Source of the DNA: Pyxidicoccus caerfyrddinensis
Lineage (GTDB): Bacteria; Myxococcota; Myxococcia; Myxococcales; Myxococcaceae
Length of the DNA stretch: 64,000 nucleotides
Direction: 5' to 3'
NCBI RefSeq assembly: GCF_010894405.1
Contig: NZ_JAAIYA010000004.1
Location: 310,001 to 374,000 of the forward strand
Shown here: positions 18,416 through 27,400 of the stretch, one piece after another
How positions within the stretch are numbered: the stretch's first letter is position 1
How the letters are laid out: each line of letters begins with the position of its first letter
Program-made: the position numbers and the translations under genes
The notes under the pieces: generated by a model
Database searches by the model: none
What the model saw: only the letters and a program-made list of their open reading frames with translations
What the model was told of the DNA's origin: nothing

Positions 18416-21400
18416 ATGCGGGGAATGCATGGGTGGATGCTGGGGCTGATGCTGTGCTGCGCGGCAGGAATGGCAGGAGCGGAGGAGCCAGCGGAAGCGC
18501 GGCTGCGGGAGGCGCAGACGGCCTTCGACGAGGCGCGCACGCTCTGGGACGGGGGCAGGTACGCCGAGGCCATTGCGACGGGCGAGCATGCACTGGCGCT
18601 GCGGGAGGCCGTGCTCGGAGGGGCCCATCCAGACGTCGCCACGAGTCTGGACTGGCTCGGGTCTCATCACCTGCTTCGGGGGAACCCTGTCCGGGCCGAG
18701 CCGCTGCTGCAGCGCGCGCTGGCCATCCGGGAAGCGGCCCTCGGCAAGAACCATCTGGAGGTTGCCCAGATGCTCAACACCCTCGGCAAGCTCCAATCGG
18801 CCCAGTTGTTTGTCGAGCGTGCCAGGCCGCTCCATGAGCGTGCCCTGGCGATTCGGGAAGCGGCCCTCGGCAAGGACCATCCCCTCGTCGCCGAGTCACT
18901 CAACGAGCTCGCCAGCCTCTACATCGGTTCCGGTTCGAGCGCTCGTGCCGAGCCGCTCTTCGAGCGTGCGCTGGCGATTCGGGAAGCGGCCCTCGGCAGG
19001 AATCATCCGGCGGTCGCTCAAACCCTGTGCGACTTCGCCGGCTTCTTCCTCTGGAAGGGGTTGCACAGTCGGGCCCAGTCACTCCTCGAGCGGTCGCTGA
19101 CCATCCGAGAAGGGAGCCTCGGCAAGAGCCATCCCCTTGTCGCCGAATCGATCCTTCTCCTCGACCGGAGCTACAGGGGGCAAGGGATGTACGCCCGCAC
19201 CAGGCCACTCCTACCGCGCGCGCTGGCGATTCGGGAAGCGGCCCTCCGTAACAACCCTCCGGATGTCGCCGAGTCGCTCGACAACCTCGCCACGCTCTAC
19301 GAGGTACAGCAACTCTTCGCCCGTGCCGAGCCGCTTCGCGAGCGCGCGCTGGCGATTCGGGAAGCAGACCTTGGCGAGAGCCATCCCCTCGTCGCGGTGT
19401 CGCTCGTCGACCGCGCCGGCAGCTACCACATGCAGGGGGCCTACGGCCCGGCAACGCCGCTCTACGGACGGGCGCTTGCCATTTTCGAATCGGCCCTCGG
19501 CCGGAACCATCCCTTCGTCGCTCCGGCGCTCACCGAACTCGCCCACATCTACCAGGACCAGGGGTTGTATGACCGGGCGAGGCCGCTTTACGAGCGCGCG
19601 TTGGCCATTCGGGAAGCGGTTTACGGCGAGGGCCATTTCCTCGTTGCCATCTCGCACTACGCCCTCGCCAACGTCCACGTCGCCCAGGGCATGTACGGCC
19701 AGGCCGAGCCGCTCTACGAGCGCGCACTCACCATTCTGGAATCGGTCCCCGGCAGGAACGACCCCCTCACCGCCGTGCCGCTCCATGAGCTCGCCAACCT
19801 CTACATGGCCCAGGGGTTGTACGACCAGGCGAGACTGCTCAGTGAGCGCGCGCTGGCCATTCGCGAAGCGGCTCATGGCGAGGGCCATGGCATGGTTGCC
19901 TTCTCGCTCAACCAGCTCGCCAACGTCCACGTCGCCCAGGGCATGTACAGCCAGGCCGAGCCGCTCTATGCGCGCACGCTCACCATTCTGGAATCGATCC
20001 ACGGCAAGCAGAATTACCTTGTCGCCAGGCCGCTCCATGACCTCGCCAATCTCTACGTGGCCCAGGGATTGTATCGCCGCGCCAGACCGCTCCACGCACG
20101 CGCGCTGGCCATCCGGGAAGCCTCCCTGGGCAAGAACAATCCTGACGTCGCCAGGTCGCTCAACCACCTGGCCGGCCTCTATTCGGCCCAGGGGTTGTAT
20201 CGCCAGGCTTGTCCGCTCTACGAGCGCGCGCTGGCCATCCAGGAAGTGAGTCTTGGCAGGAATCATCCCGACGTCGCCGCAACGCTCAACCACCTCGCCG
20301 TGGCCCGTCTGGCCGGGCAGGGTCTCGACGAGGCCCTGCCGCTGCTCACCCGCGCCTTCGCCATCTCGGAGCGGCGCCTTCGCCAGGAGGCCCTCGGCTT
20401 CTCCGAGGCGCGTCTGGGCGGCTTCCTCCAGCTGCTGCGCACCGACGAGGAGCGGCTCTATGCGCTGCTGCGCGCCCATCCCGGCGATGCCCGCGTCAGA
20501 CGCCTGGTCCTCGGCGCCGCACTCCTGCTCAAGGGCCGCTCCGTCGAGGAGAGCGCCGACATCTCCCGCGCCGTCTACCGGAGCCTGGGCGCGCAGGACA
20601 GAGGTACCTTCGAGCGGTTGAGGGAGCTGCGCACCCAGCTGGCCTCGCTTTCACACCAGGGGCACGGCTCGCTTCCCCCGGCGACGTACCGGCAGCGTCT
20701 CGAAGAGCTCTCGGAGCAGAGCGTTGCTCTCGAAGCCGACCTGGCCCGGCGCTCCGCACCGCTGCGCGCGCTGGCCGCGCTGCCGTCCCTCGCTGAGATT
20801 GTGGACCGTGTCGCCGCGGCCCTGCCCGGGGACGCGGCCCTCGTCGAGTTCATCACCTACGTGGACCGGCCGCTGGTGCTCGCTCCTGGTGCGCCCGGCT
20901 CCCAGCGCCCCAGCGAGGTGCGCTACCTGGCGCTGGTGCTCTTCCCGGACGGCTCCATCCGCTTCCGGGACCTGGGCCCCGCCGCGCCCGTCGACTCGGC
21001 CGCCTCGCACCTGCGAGACGCACTGGCCAACCGCGACACCACCTTCCAGGCCTCGGCCCAGGCGCTCTACCAGCTCGCCTTCCAGCCACTGCTGCCGCTG
21101 CTGGGCACCACCCGCCGTCTCTTCCTCTCACCGGATGGACAGCTGGCCCTGGTGCCCTTCGCCGCCCTGCACGACGGGCACCAGTACCTCGTGGATGGCT
21201 TCGACTTCACCTACGTCTCCTCCGGAAGGAGTCTGCTGCCACGCCCCCAGGAGCGCGTCCCGCCTGCCTCGGTGGTCGTCCTCGCCGACCCCGACTTCAG
21301 CGCCGCCTCCCTCCCAGCGCTCCCGGCCTCTGGAGGGGAGGCTGCCGGGCTGGCCACGCGCTCCGTTTCCGGCGGGCGCTTCTCCTCCACGCTGCACGCG

Positions 21401-22207
21401 CACCTGGAGGAAAGAGCGTGGACCCCAACTCCACTGCCCGGCACCCGCCAGGAGGCCAGGGCCATCCAGCGCCTGCTACCTGAAGCCCAGCTCTTCCTCG
21501 GGGCCGAGGCCACCCGGCAGCGGCTGCTGCAGCTGCCGGCACCCGGCATCCTCCACCTGGCCACCCATGGCTTCTTCCTGGAGGATGCGCCCCAGCCCCC
21601 AGCCTCCCGGGCCGTGGCCCACTTCGGTGCGCTGGGCGAGGACGCAGTGGGCCCCGGCCTTCATGACCCGCTGCTGCGCTCCGGCCTCGTGCTGGCTGGA
21701 GCGAGCGCCCCGGCGCACGCGGGCTCCAGCACCGCCGGGCCTCCGGCCGACAGCGCGCTGGTGACGGCACTGGAGCTGGCGGGCCTCGACCTGTGGGGCA
21801 CCCAACTGGTGGTGCTCTCGGCGTGCGACACGGGGCGAGGCGACGTGAAGCTGGGCCAGGGCGTGTACGGGCTGCGCCGGGCCTTCCTCGTGGCGGGAGC
21901 GGAGACGGTGGTGATGAGTCTCTGGAAGGTGAACGACGAGACGACGAGCACGCTGATGGAGGCCTACTACCGCCAGCTTCTGGCGGGGCAAGGCAGGGCG
22001 ACGGCGCTGCGAGAGGCGATGCTCGCCTTGCGTCTGGCCCAGGCCCATCCGCATTACTGGGCTCCCTTCATTGCCATGGGCAGCGACGCCCCTCTGCGCG
22101 CGCTGGCGCCCATTCCCCAGCAGCCCCTCGACCGCGGAGACGATGACCTTCCACACATCGGGAGACAGGTGCGTATTCCGCATGGAGCGCAGCCGGGGAT
22201 TCCCTGA
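18416..22207 (+). CDS. TPR-CHAT protein 1 (secreted, caspase-like)
   Basis: ATG 18416 is preceded by CAGGAG; the frame is open further upstream, but those codons have no start signals. The 1263-residue product has a signal peptide (LGLMLCCAAGMAGA, residues 9-22), then about 14 kinesin-light-chain-type TPRs of 42 residues (signature ALAIREAALGKNHPxVAxSL), a helical linker, and a C-terminal CHAT domain from about 860. The CHAT dyad is intact: His1051 in HLATHGFF and Cys1137 in LSACDTGRGD. CHAT domains are caspase-like proteases, and some (Csx29, gasdermin-linked proteases) act in immunity. A signal peptide places this one outside the cytoplasm, which does not fit those systems simply. Repeats are more diverged than in the paralogue at 24456. 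Confidence 0.92.
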   Translation: MRGMHGWMLGLMLCCAAGMAGAEEPAEARLREAQTAFDEARTLWDGGRYAEAIATGEHALALREAVLGGAHPDVATSLDWLGSHHLLRGNPVRAEPLLQRALAIREAALGKNHLEVAQMLNTLGKLQSAQLFVERARPLHERALAIREAALGKDHPLVAESLNELASLYIGSGSSARAEPLFERALAIREAALGRNHPAVAQTLCDFAGFFLWKGLHSRAQSLLERSLTIREGSLGKSHPLVAESILLLDRSYRGQGMYARTRPLLPRALAIREAALRNNPPDVAESLDNLATLYEVQQLFARAEPLRERALAIREADLGESHPLVAVSLVDRAGSYHMQGAYGPATPLYGRALAIFESALGRNHPFVAPALTELAHIYQDQGLYDRARPLYERALAIREAVYGEGHFLVAISHYALANVHVAQGMYGQAEPLYERALTILESVPGRNDPLTAVPLHELANLYMAQGLYDQARLLSERALAIREAAHGEGHGMVAFSLNQLANVHVAQGMYSQAEPLYARTLTILESIHGKQNYLVARPLHDLANLYVAQGLYRRARPLHARALAIREASLGKNNPDVARSLNHLAGLYSAQGLYRQACPLYERALAIQEVSLGRNHPDVAATLNHLAVARLAGQGLDEALPLLTRAFAISERRLRQEALGFSEARLGGFLQLLRTDEERLYALLRAHPGDARVRRLVLGAALLLKGRSVEESADISRAVYRSLGAQDRGTFERLRELRTQLASLSHQGHGSLPPATYRQRLEELSEQSVALEADLARRSAPLRALAALPSLAEIVDRVAAALPGDAALVEFITYVDRPLVLAPGAPGSQRPSEVRYLALVLFPDGSIRFRDLGPAAPVDSAASHLRDALANRDTTFQASAQALYQLAFQPLLPLLGTTRRLFLSPDGQLALVPFAALHDGHQYLVDGFDFTYVSSGRSLLPRPQERVPPASVVVLADPDFSAASLPALPASGGEAAGLATRSVSGGRFSSTLHAHLEERAWTPTPLPGTRQEARAIQRLLPEAQLFLGAEATRQRLLQLPAPGILHLATHGFFLEDAPQPPASRAVAHFGALGEDAVGPGLHDPLLRSGLVLAGASAPAHAGSSTAGPPADSALVTALELAGLDLWGTQLVVLSACDTGRGDVKLGQGVYGLRRAFLVAGAETVVMSLWKVNDETTSTLMEAYYRQLLAGQGRATALREAMLALRLAQAHPHYWAPFIAMGSDAPLRALAPIPQQPLDRGDDDLPHIGRQVRIPHGAQPGIP

Positions 22208-22274
22208 GAGCGTGCGGACCCGTACCCTCCGTGCTCCCGTGCTTCGACTGACGAAGCGGGCAAGGAGCCTTCCG

Positions 22275-22832
22275 ATGAGCACGTTGCCGAGCCGTGTCCT
22301 GTCGTTGGTCGCTGGACTCCTCCTGGCGTGTGGTGGAGCGCCCTCCCCCGACACGGCGGGAGCAGGAGTCGGCGAGCCCGTGGCGGGCCAGTCCGCCGCC
22401 CTCTATTGCTACTCCGTCTGCGGCGACAACGTCTGCGACGTCAACTCGGAGGTCCGTAGCTGCCCGGCGGACTGTGGCCCCAACAACTGCGGCGACCACG
22501 TCTGCTGCGACTGGGAAGCCCCCTCCAACTGTCCCCAGGACTGTCCCTACGCGTCCGACTACTGCTACTTCACCCCGCCCACCCTGACGGGCAAGGCTCC
22601 GGAGCGCAGCCCCGGCACCAGGCGCGAGCAGCCGCGCAACACGTCCAGCCTCATCTGCGTCCCGCAGTGCGGCGACAACCTCTGTGACATCAACACGGAG
22701 GCCTATAGCTGCCCGGCGGACTGTGGCATCAACACCTGCGGTGACAGCGTCTGCTGCACGGAGAACCCCTCCATCTGCCCCCAGGACTGCCCCTACGCGT
22801 CCGACTACTGCTACTTCACCCCGCCGTTCTGA
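22275..22832 (+). CDS. Cys-rich lipoprotein with tandem duplicated domain
   Basis: ATG 22275 has AAGGAG 7 bases upstream. The 185-residue product has a lipoprotein signal peptide (lipobox LLAC, then GGAPSP). Two tandem copies of a Cys-rich module follow, each with the pattern CGDNVCDVNSEVRSCPADCG, then CGDxVCC and CPQDCPYASDYCYFTPP. Spacing of the Cys suggests several disulfides in each module. Similar CGDNxCD motifs occur in myxobacterial outer-surface lipoproteins. It follows CHAT protein 1 by 67 bp in the same direction and may be cotranscribed. Function unknown. Confidence 0.85.
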   Translation: MSTLPSRVLSLVAGLLLACGGAPSPDTAGAGVGEPVAGQSAALYCYSVCGDNVCDVNSEVRSCPADCGPNNCGDHVCCDWEAPSNCPQDCPYASDYCYFTPPTLTGKAPERSPGTRREQPRNTSSLICVPQCGDNLCDINTEAYSCPADCGINTCGDSVCCTENPSICPQDCPYASDYCYFTPPF

Positions 22833-22839
22833 CCGCCCG

Positions 22840-22965
22840 GCCGCGCAAGGAACCTTTCGTACCGCCGCTCGACATGGTTGTTGTCGATGGGCACGACGGG
22901 GTTGCTGAAGACGAGCAGCCCGTTGCACGGCTTCAGCATATACTCCAGGGACTTGCGGAACGCGC
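22840..22965 (-). mobile_element. IS66-family transposase C-terminal remnant
   Basis: The minus strand encodes FRKSLEYMLKPCNGLLVF, then VVPIDNNHVERRYERFLA. The phrase PIDNN.xER is the hallmark of the end of the IS66 DDE transposase, containing the catalytic Glu. Only about 40 residues of a protein of about 500 remain, and no inverted repeats are visible. It marks the left border of the low-G+C gene at 23002. Confidence 0.65.
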
Positions 22966-23001
22966 TGCCGGGGCAAATCAAGTGCCATTGTAGCACTGGA
23001 G

Positions 23002-23919
23002 ATGAACATGCCCACGCCTTTCGACATCGTAGACATCTGTGTTCAACTGGTTAGAAATAATATCACCGTTCACACGATTACCAGCAGCACGACCACTGCC
23101 GTCCGCGACGCCGTGACGAAACAAATTTCTAGCGACAAGTGGCGTCTGACGGCTGACTCCGCCTTGGTGGTGGACTGGGACTTGGATCAGTCAGTACGCG
23201 ACGTAGTACGTTATCGCTGGCACGAGGATGAGTGGAGAGATGAGCCGGGCGATACCTTTGCCTACCACGCCAAGAAGACACCAATCCCGACAGGGCGGGA
23301 CTTTCGCGAAGAGGATCGTGGTGGAATTCTGCTCATTATGGAGTCGCCCCATCTCCATGAGGTCACCTGTGATCTTCAACCCGTGTCGCCGGCATCGGGG
23401 TTGACCGGGTACAACATTCACGTCCTTAAGTCTAAACTAGCGCCGCTGATCGAGCGCATGCCACAACAGTGGCGCAGAAACGGGCTATCCTTGACCCTCT
23501 GCAACCCGCTCCAGTTCCCGGCCTCATTGCGCCTCGACCCTATCGACAGCTCCTTGCGCAATGACTTATTTCGCAAGGGCATTAACAAATTGCATGACGA
23601 CTTCCGTGCGCGACTAGACAACTATGCTCCGGTCTTGATTATCAATACATGCACAGGCAAGCCGGTAGCTGCGGAAAATCCGCGCAAGCCAGACCCCAAA
23701 TGGGTCGCTCGCAAACTGATCTCCGCATGGTTGACTGAAAAAGAAATCCCGTTTCACAGGATTGCCTATGGCCATCCAAGCAAAAATGAGACAGGCGGGA
23801 GCCTGATGCGGAAAGGCCGCCCTTATACAAATGCTCGACCTAGATGCCATGTTGTAGAGCTGCCCCACCCAAGCACCTGGCGTTCTACGTGGAACTGGTC
23901 GTTGGAATTAGGCGGATAG
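23002..23919 (+). CDS. Uracil-DNA-glycosylase-like protein, laterally acquired
   Basis: This 305-residue protein has GGAG before the ATG. G+C is visibly lower than around it, with codons such as ATA, AAT and TTA that neighbours avoid. Its layout recalls the UDG superfamily: a first motif ILLIMESPHLHEV (109-121, in place of GExPG), a Gly-rich loop PASGLTGYNI, a central LTLCNPLQFPAS strand/loop, and a late motif LPHPS (287-291). A further HPS occurs at 258-260. No close family is recognised, so enzymatic activity is inference. It is bordered by IS66 and IS3 relics, suggesting a cargo gene, perhaps a defence or DNA-repair function. Confidence 0.6.
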   Translation: MNMPTPFDIVDICVQLVRNNITVHTITSSTTTAVRDAVTKQISSDKWRLTADSALVVDWDLDQSVRDVVRYRWHEDEWRDEPGDTFAYHAKKTPIPTGRDFREEDRGGILLIMESPHLHEVTCDLQPVSPASGLTGYNIHVLKSKLAPLIERMPQQWRRNGLSLTLCNPLQFPASLRLDPIDSSLRNDLFRKGINKLHDDFRARLDNYAPVLIINTCTGKPVAAENPRKPDPKWVARKLISAWLTEKEIPFHRIAYGHPSKNETGGSLMRKGRPYTNARPRCHVVELPHPSTWRSTWNWSLELGG

Positions 23920-23959
23920 GAACTCTGCTGAGGGTGGTAGGCAGGTGTAGAGGGGCGGA

Positions 23960-24217
23960 GGAAAGCCGCAGACGGGTGCCTCAGCTCCCGGTTCTCCTTG
24001 CGCAGCAGGGCCAATTCCTCGCGCTCCGCCGTCGTCAGTGCACCAGGCTGGCCCACGCCCGGTCCGTCTTCGTCTGCTCCGCCCACAGCCGCAGTGCCGA
24101 CTCCGTCAGGTCCAGGTCGCGGGCGACTTGTGGGACGGACTTGCCCTCCACCAGCACCAGCTTCACGGCCCCGGCCTTGAACTCCGCCGAGAACTCACGG
24201 CGCGACCTCCTGGGCAT
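23960..24217 (-). mobile_element. IS3-family OrfA remnant, frameshifted
   Basis: From ATG 24217 the minus strand gives the usual IS3 OrfA helix-turn-helix start (MPRRSRREFSAEFKAGAVKL, then SVPQVARDLDLTESALRLW). After about 50 residues the frame stops, but a neighbouring frame continues QPGALTTAEREELALLRKEN, the leucine-zipper part, until it breaks near 23980. OrfB is absent. The relic is inactive and marks the right border of the low-G+C gene. Confidence 0.8.
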
Positions 24218-24372
24218 CTTCTGATTCTCCTCGTTCGCGAACATCCCGTGCGCCTTCCAGCACATCTCGAATGTCCACGGAACTGGGCTACTCCCAATGC
24301 AGGAAATTCAGGGAGATAAGTGACCTTTGTGCCTCATGCGCTGCGGCGCGAGCAGGACTCCGCAGATGTTCT

Positions 24373-24399
24373 TGCATGATTCTCCGGGTCACCGGCTCT
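24373..24399 (+). promoter_or_regulatory. Conserved block upstream of CHAT protein 2
   Basis: This is the second copy of the block at 18333-18359, again ending 57 bp before the start codon. The surroundings of the two copies are otherwise dissimilar, so conservation of sequence and spacing points to a shared promoter/operator. Confidence 0.5.
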
Positions 24400-24455
24400 T
24401 GGGGTAGAGGACGTTGAACATCTGATGGCCCCTTTATGGGTGCCCGGGGGGAGAC

Positions 24456-27400
24456 ATGCGACCGGTGCTCGGGTGGATGGCAGTGGTGGTCCTGTGCTGT
24501 GCGGCAAGAGTGGCGGCCGGGGAGAACCCACCGGATGCGCGGCTGCAGGAAGCGCAGACGGCGCATGACCGGGCGGTAGCGCTCTCCGATGCGGGCAAGC
24601 ACGCCGAGGCCGTGGTGCAGGGCGAACATGCGCTGATGCTGGGGGAGGCGGTGCTCGGTGGCACGCATCCAACAGTCGCCAGATATCTGTCCCTGCTCGG
24701 AATGTTGCACCTCCGAAAGAAGGACCTGGTCCGAGCCGAGCCACTGCTTCAACGAGAGCTCGCCATTAAAGAGGCGGCCCTGGGCAAGGACCACCCCGAC
24801 GTCGCCAAATCACTCATCGTCCTCGCCAGCCTCTACGGCATGCAGGGGTTGTATAGCCGGGCCGAGCCGCTCGCCGTGCGCGCCCTCGCCATTCGGCAAG
24901 CAGCCCTGGACAAGAACCACCCCGACGTCGCCCAATCGCTCCAACTTCTTGCCAGCCTCTACAGGGACCAGCAGATGCACGACCGGGCCGAGCCGCTCTT
25001 CGTGCGCGCGCTCGCCATTTTGGAAGCGGCACTGGGCAACAACCACCCCGACGTCGCCCAGTCGCTCTACAACCTCGCCTACTTCTACATGAAGCAGGGA
25101 ATGTACGGCAGGGCCGAGCCGCTCTACGTGCGCGCACTCGCCATTTTGGAAGCGGCACTGGGCAACAACCACCCCGACGTTGCCAACTTGCTCCACCATC
25201 TCGGCACCCTCTACGTGGAACAGGGGTTATATGGCCGGGCCGAGCCGCTCTACGTGCGCGCGCTCGCCATTCGGGAAGTGGCCCTGGGCAACAACCACCC
25301 CGACGTCGCCGGCTCGCTTCACCACCTCGCCGACCTCTACATGGACCAGGGGCTGTATGGCCGGGCCGAGCCGCTTCACGTGCGCGCGCTCGCCATCCAT
25401 GAAGCGGCCCTGGGCAACAACCACCCCGACGTCGGCAAGTCGCTCATCAGCCTCGCCAACCTCTACATGGCCCAGGGGCTATATGGCCGAGCCGAGCCGC
25501 TCTACGTGCGCGCGCTCACCATTTTGGAAGTGGCCCTGGGCAACAACCACCCCGACGTCGCCGGCTCGCTCCAAGACCTCGCCAACCTCTATATGAAGCA
25601 GGGGATGTACGACCGGGCCGAGCCGCTCTACGTGCGCGCGCTCGCCATTTTGGAAGTAGCCCTGGGCAAGGATCACCCCGACGTCGCCCCATCGCTCAGC
25701 CATCGTGCCCACCTCTACATGGACCAGGGGCTGTACAGCCGGGCCGAGCCGCTCTACGTGCGCGCGCTCGCCATTCGGGAAGCGGCCCTGGGCAAGAACC
25801 ACCCCGGAGTTGCCCAATCGCTCGACAGCCTCGCCAACCTCTACACGGTCCAGGAGATGTATGGCCGGGCCGAGCCGCTCCATGTGCGCGCGCTCGCCAT
25901 TCGGGAAACGGCCCTGGGCAAGAACCACCCCGACGTCGCCCATTCGCTCAACAACCTCGCCATCCTCTACGCCATGCAGCAGTTGTACGGCCGGGCCGAG
26001 CTGCTCCTCGTGCGCGCACTCGCCATTGAGGAAGCAGCCCTGGGCAAGAACCACCCCGACATCGCCCATTCACTCACCAACCTCGCCAGACTCAGGCTGG
26101 CCCAGCATGGCCCCGACGCAGCCGTTCCACTGTACTCTCGCGCCCTCTCCCTCTCAGAGCAGCGTCTGCGCCACGAGGCGCTCGACTTCTCCGGGGCACG
26201 CCTGACAAGCTTTCTGCGCTTGCTGCGCACCGACGAGGAAAGCCTCTATCGGATGCTGCGCATGCATCCGGACAGCGTTAGCGTCAGACGCTTGGCCCTG
26301 GGCGCCGCTCTCCTCCTCAAGGGCCGCTCCGTCGATGAGACAGCCAACATCTCCCGAGCGGTCTACCGCAGCCTGGGCCCCGAGGAGCAGGACACCTTCA
26401 AGCGCTTGCGCGGGCTGCGCACCCAGCTGGCCCACCTCTCACTCCAGGGCCCAGGGTCCATTCCTCTGCCCGACTACCAGCAACAGGTCAAAGACCTCAC
26501 TGCGCAGGGGGATGCTCTCGAAGCCATCCTCGCCAAGCGCTCCGCTCCCCTTCGCGCGCTGGTCGAGCTGCCGGCTCCCGCGGACATTGTCGACCGGGTC
26601 GCCCAGACCCTGCCCGGGGATGCGGCCCTCGTCGAGCTCATCGCCTATCAGGAGCGCCCACTCTTGCCCCACCCCGGCGCACCCAAGCCCCACCTTCGCT
26701 ACCTGGCGCTGGTGCTCCTGCCGGACGCAAGCACTCGCACCGTTGACCTGGGCCCTGCCGCACCCATCGACTCCGCCGCCTCGCGTCTGCGAGATGCCCT
26801 GGCCAACCGGGACGCCGCCTTCCAGGTTCACGCCCAGGCGCTCTACCAGCTGGCGTTTCAACCACTGATTCCGCTGCTGGGCAAGGCCCGCCGACTCTTC
26901 GTCTCTCCAGATGGCCAGCTGTCCATGGTGCCCTTCGCCGCCCTGCACGACGGCAAGAGCTTCCTCGTGGACACCTTCGACTTCACCTATCTCACCTCCG
27001 GCAAGGACCTGCTGCCACGTCCCCAGCAGCCGGTCCCCGCTTCCTCCGTGGTCGTCCTGGCCGACCCAGACTTCAGCGCCCCGCTCCAGTCATCCGCTCC
27101 CTCCAGCCGAGAGGCTCCAGAGCGAGCCGAGCGCTCCCTCGCCGTCGAGCGCTTCTCCTCCACGCGGCGCGAGGAGCTGGCGCAGCGCGACTGGAACCTC
27201 GTCCCATTGCCAGGCACCCGTCATGAGGCGGAGGCCATCCAGCGCCTGCTGCCCCAGGCCCAGCTCTTCCTGGGCGCGGACGCCACAAAGGAGCGGCTGT
27301 TGCAGGTGCCCACCCCCGGCATCCTCCACCTGGCCACCCACGGCTTCTTCATGGAGGACGCCCCGGCTTCTACGAATACCCGCGCCGTCGGCAGCTTCGG

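Noticed and set aside
16868..18880. 670-residue minus-strand open frame over two plus-strand genes
   Set aside because: The plus-strand TPR genes have motifs and ribosome sites; this frame has neither.
24770..26080. Regular 126-bp repeats that could be mistaken for a CRISPR array
   Set aside because: Units are in frame, encode TPRs, have no short identical repeat with unique spacers, and no cas gene is near.
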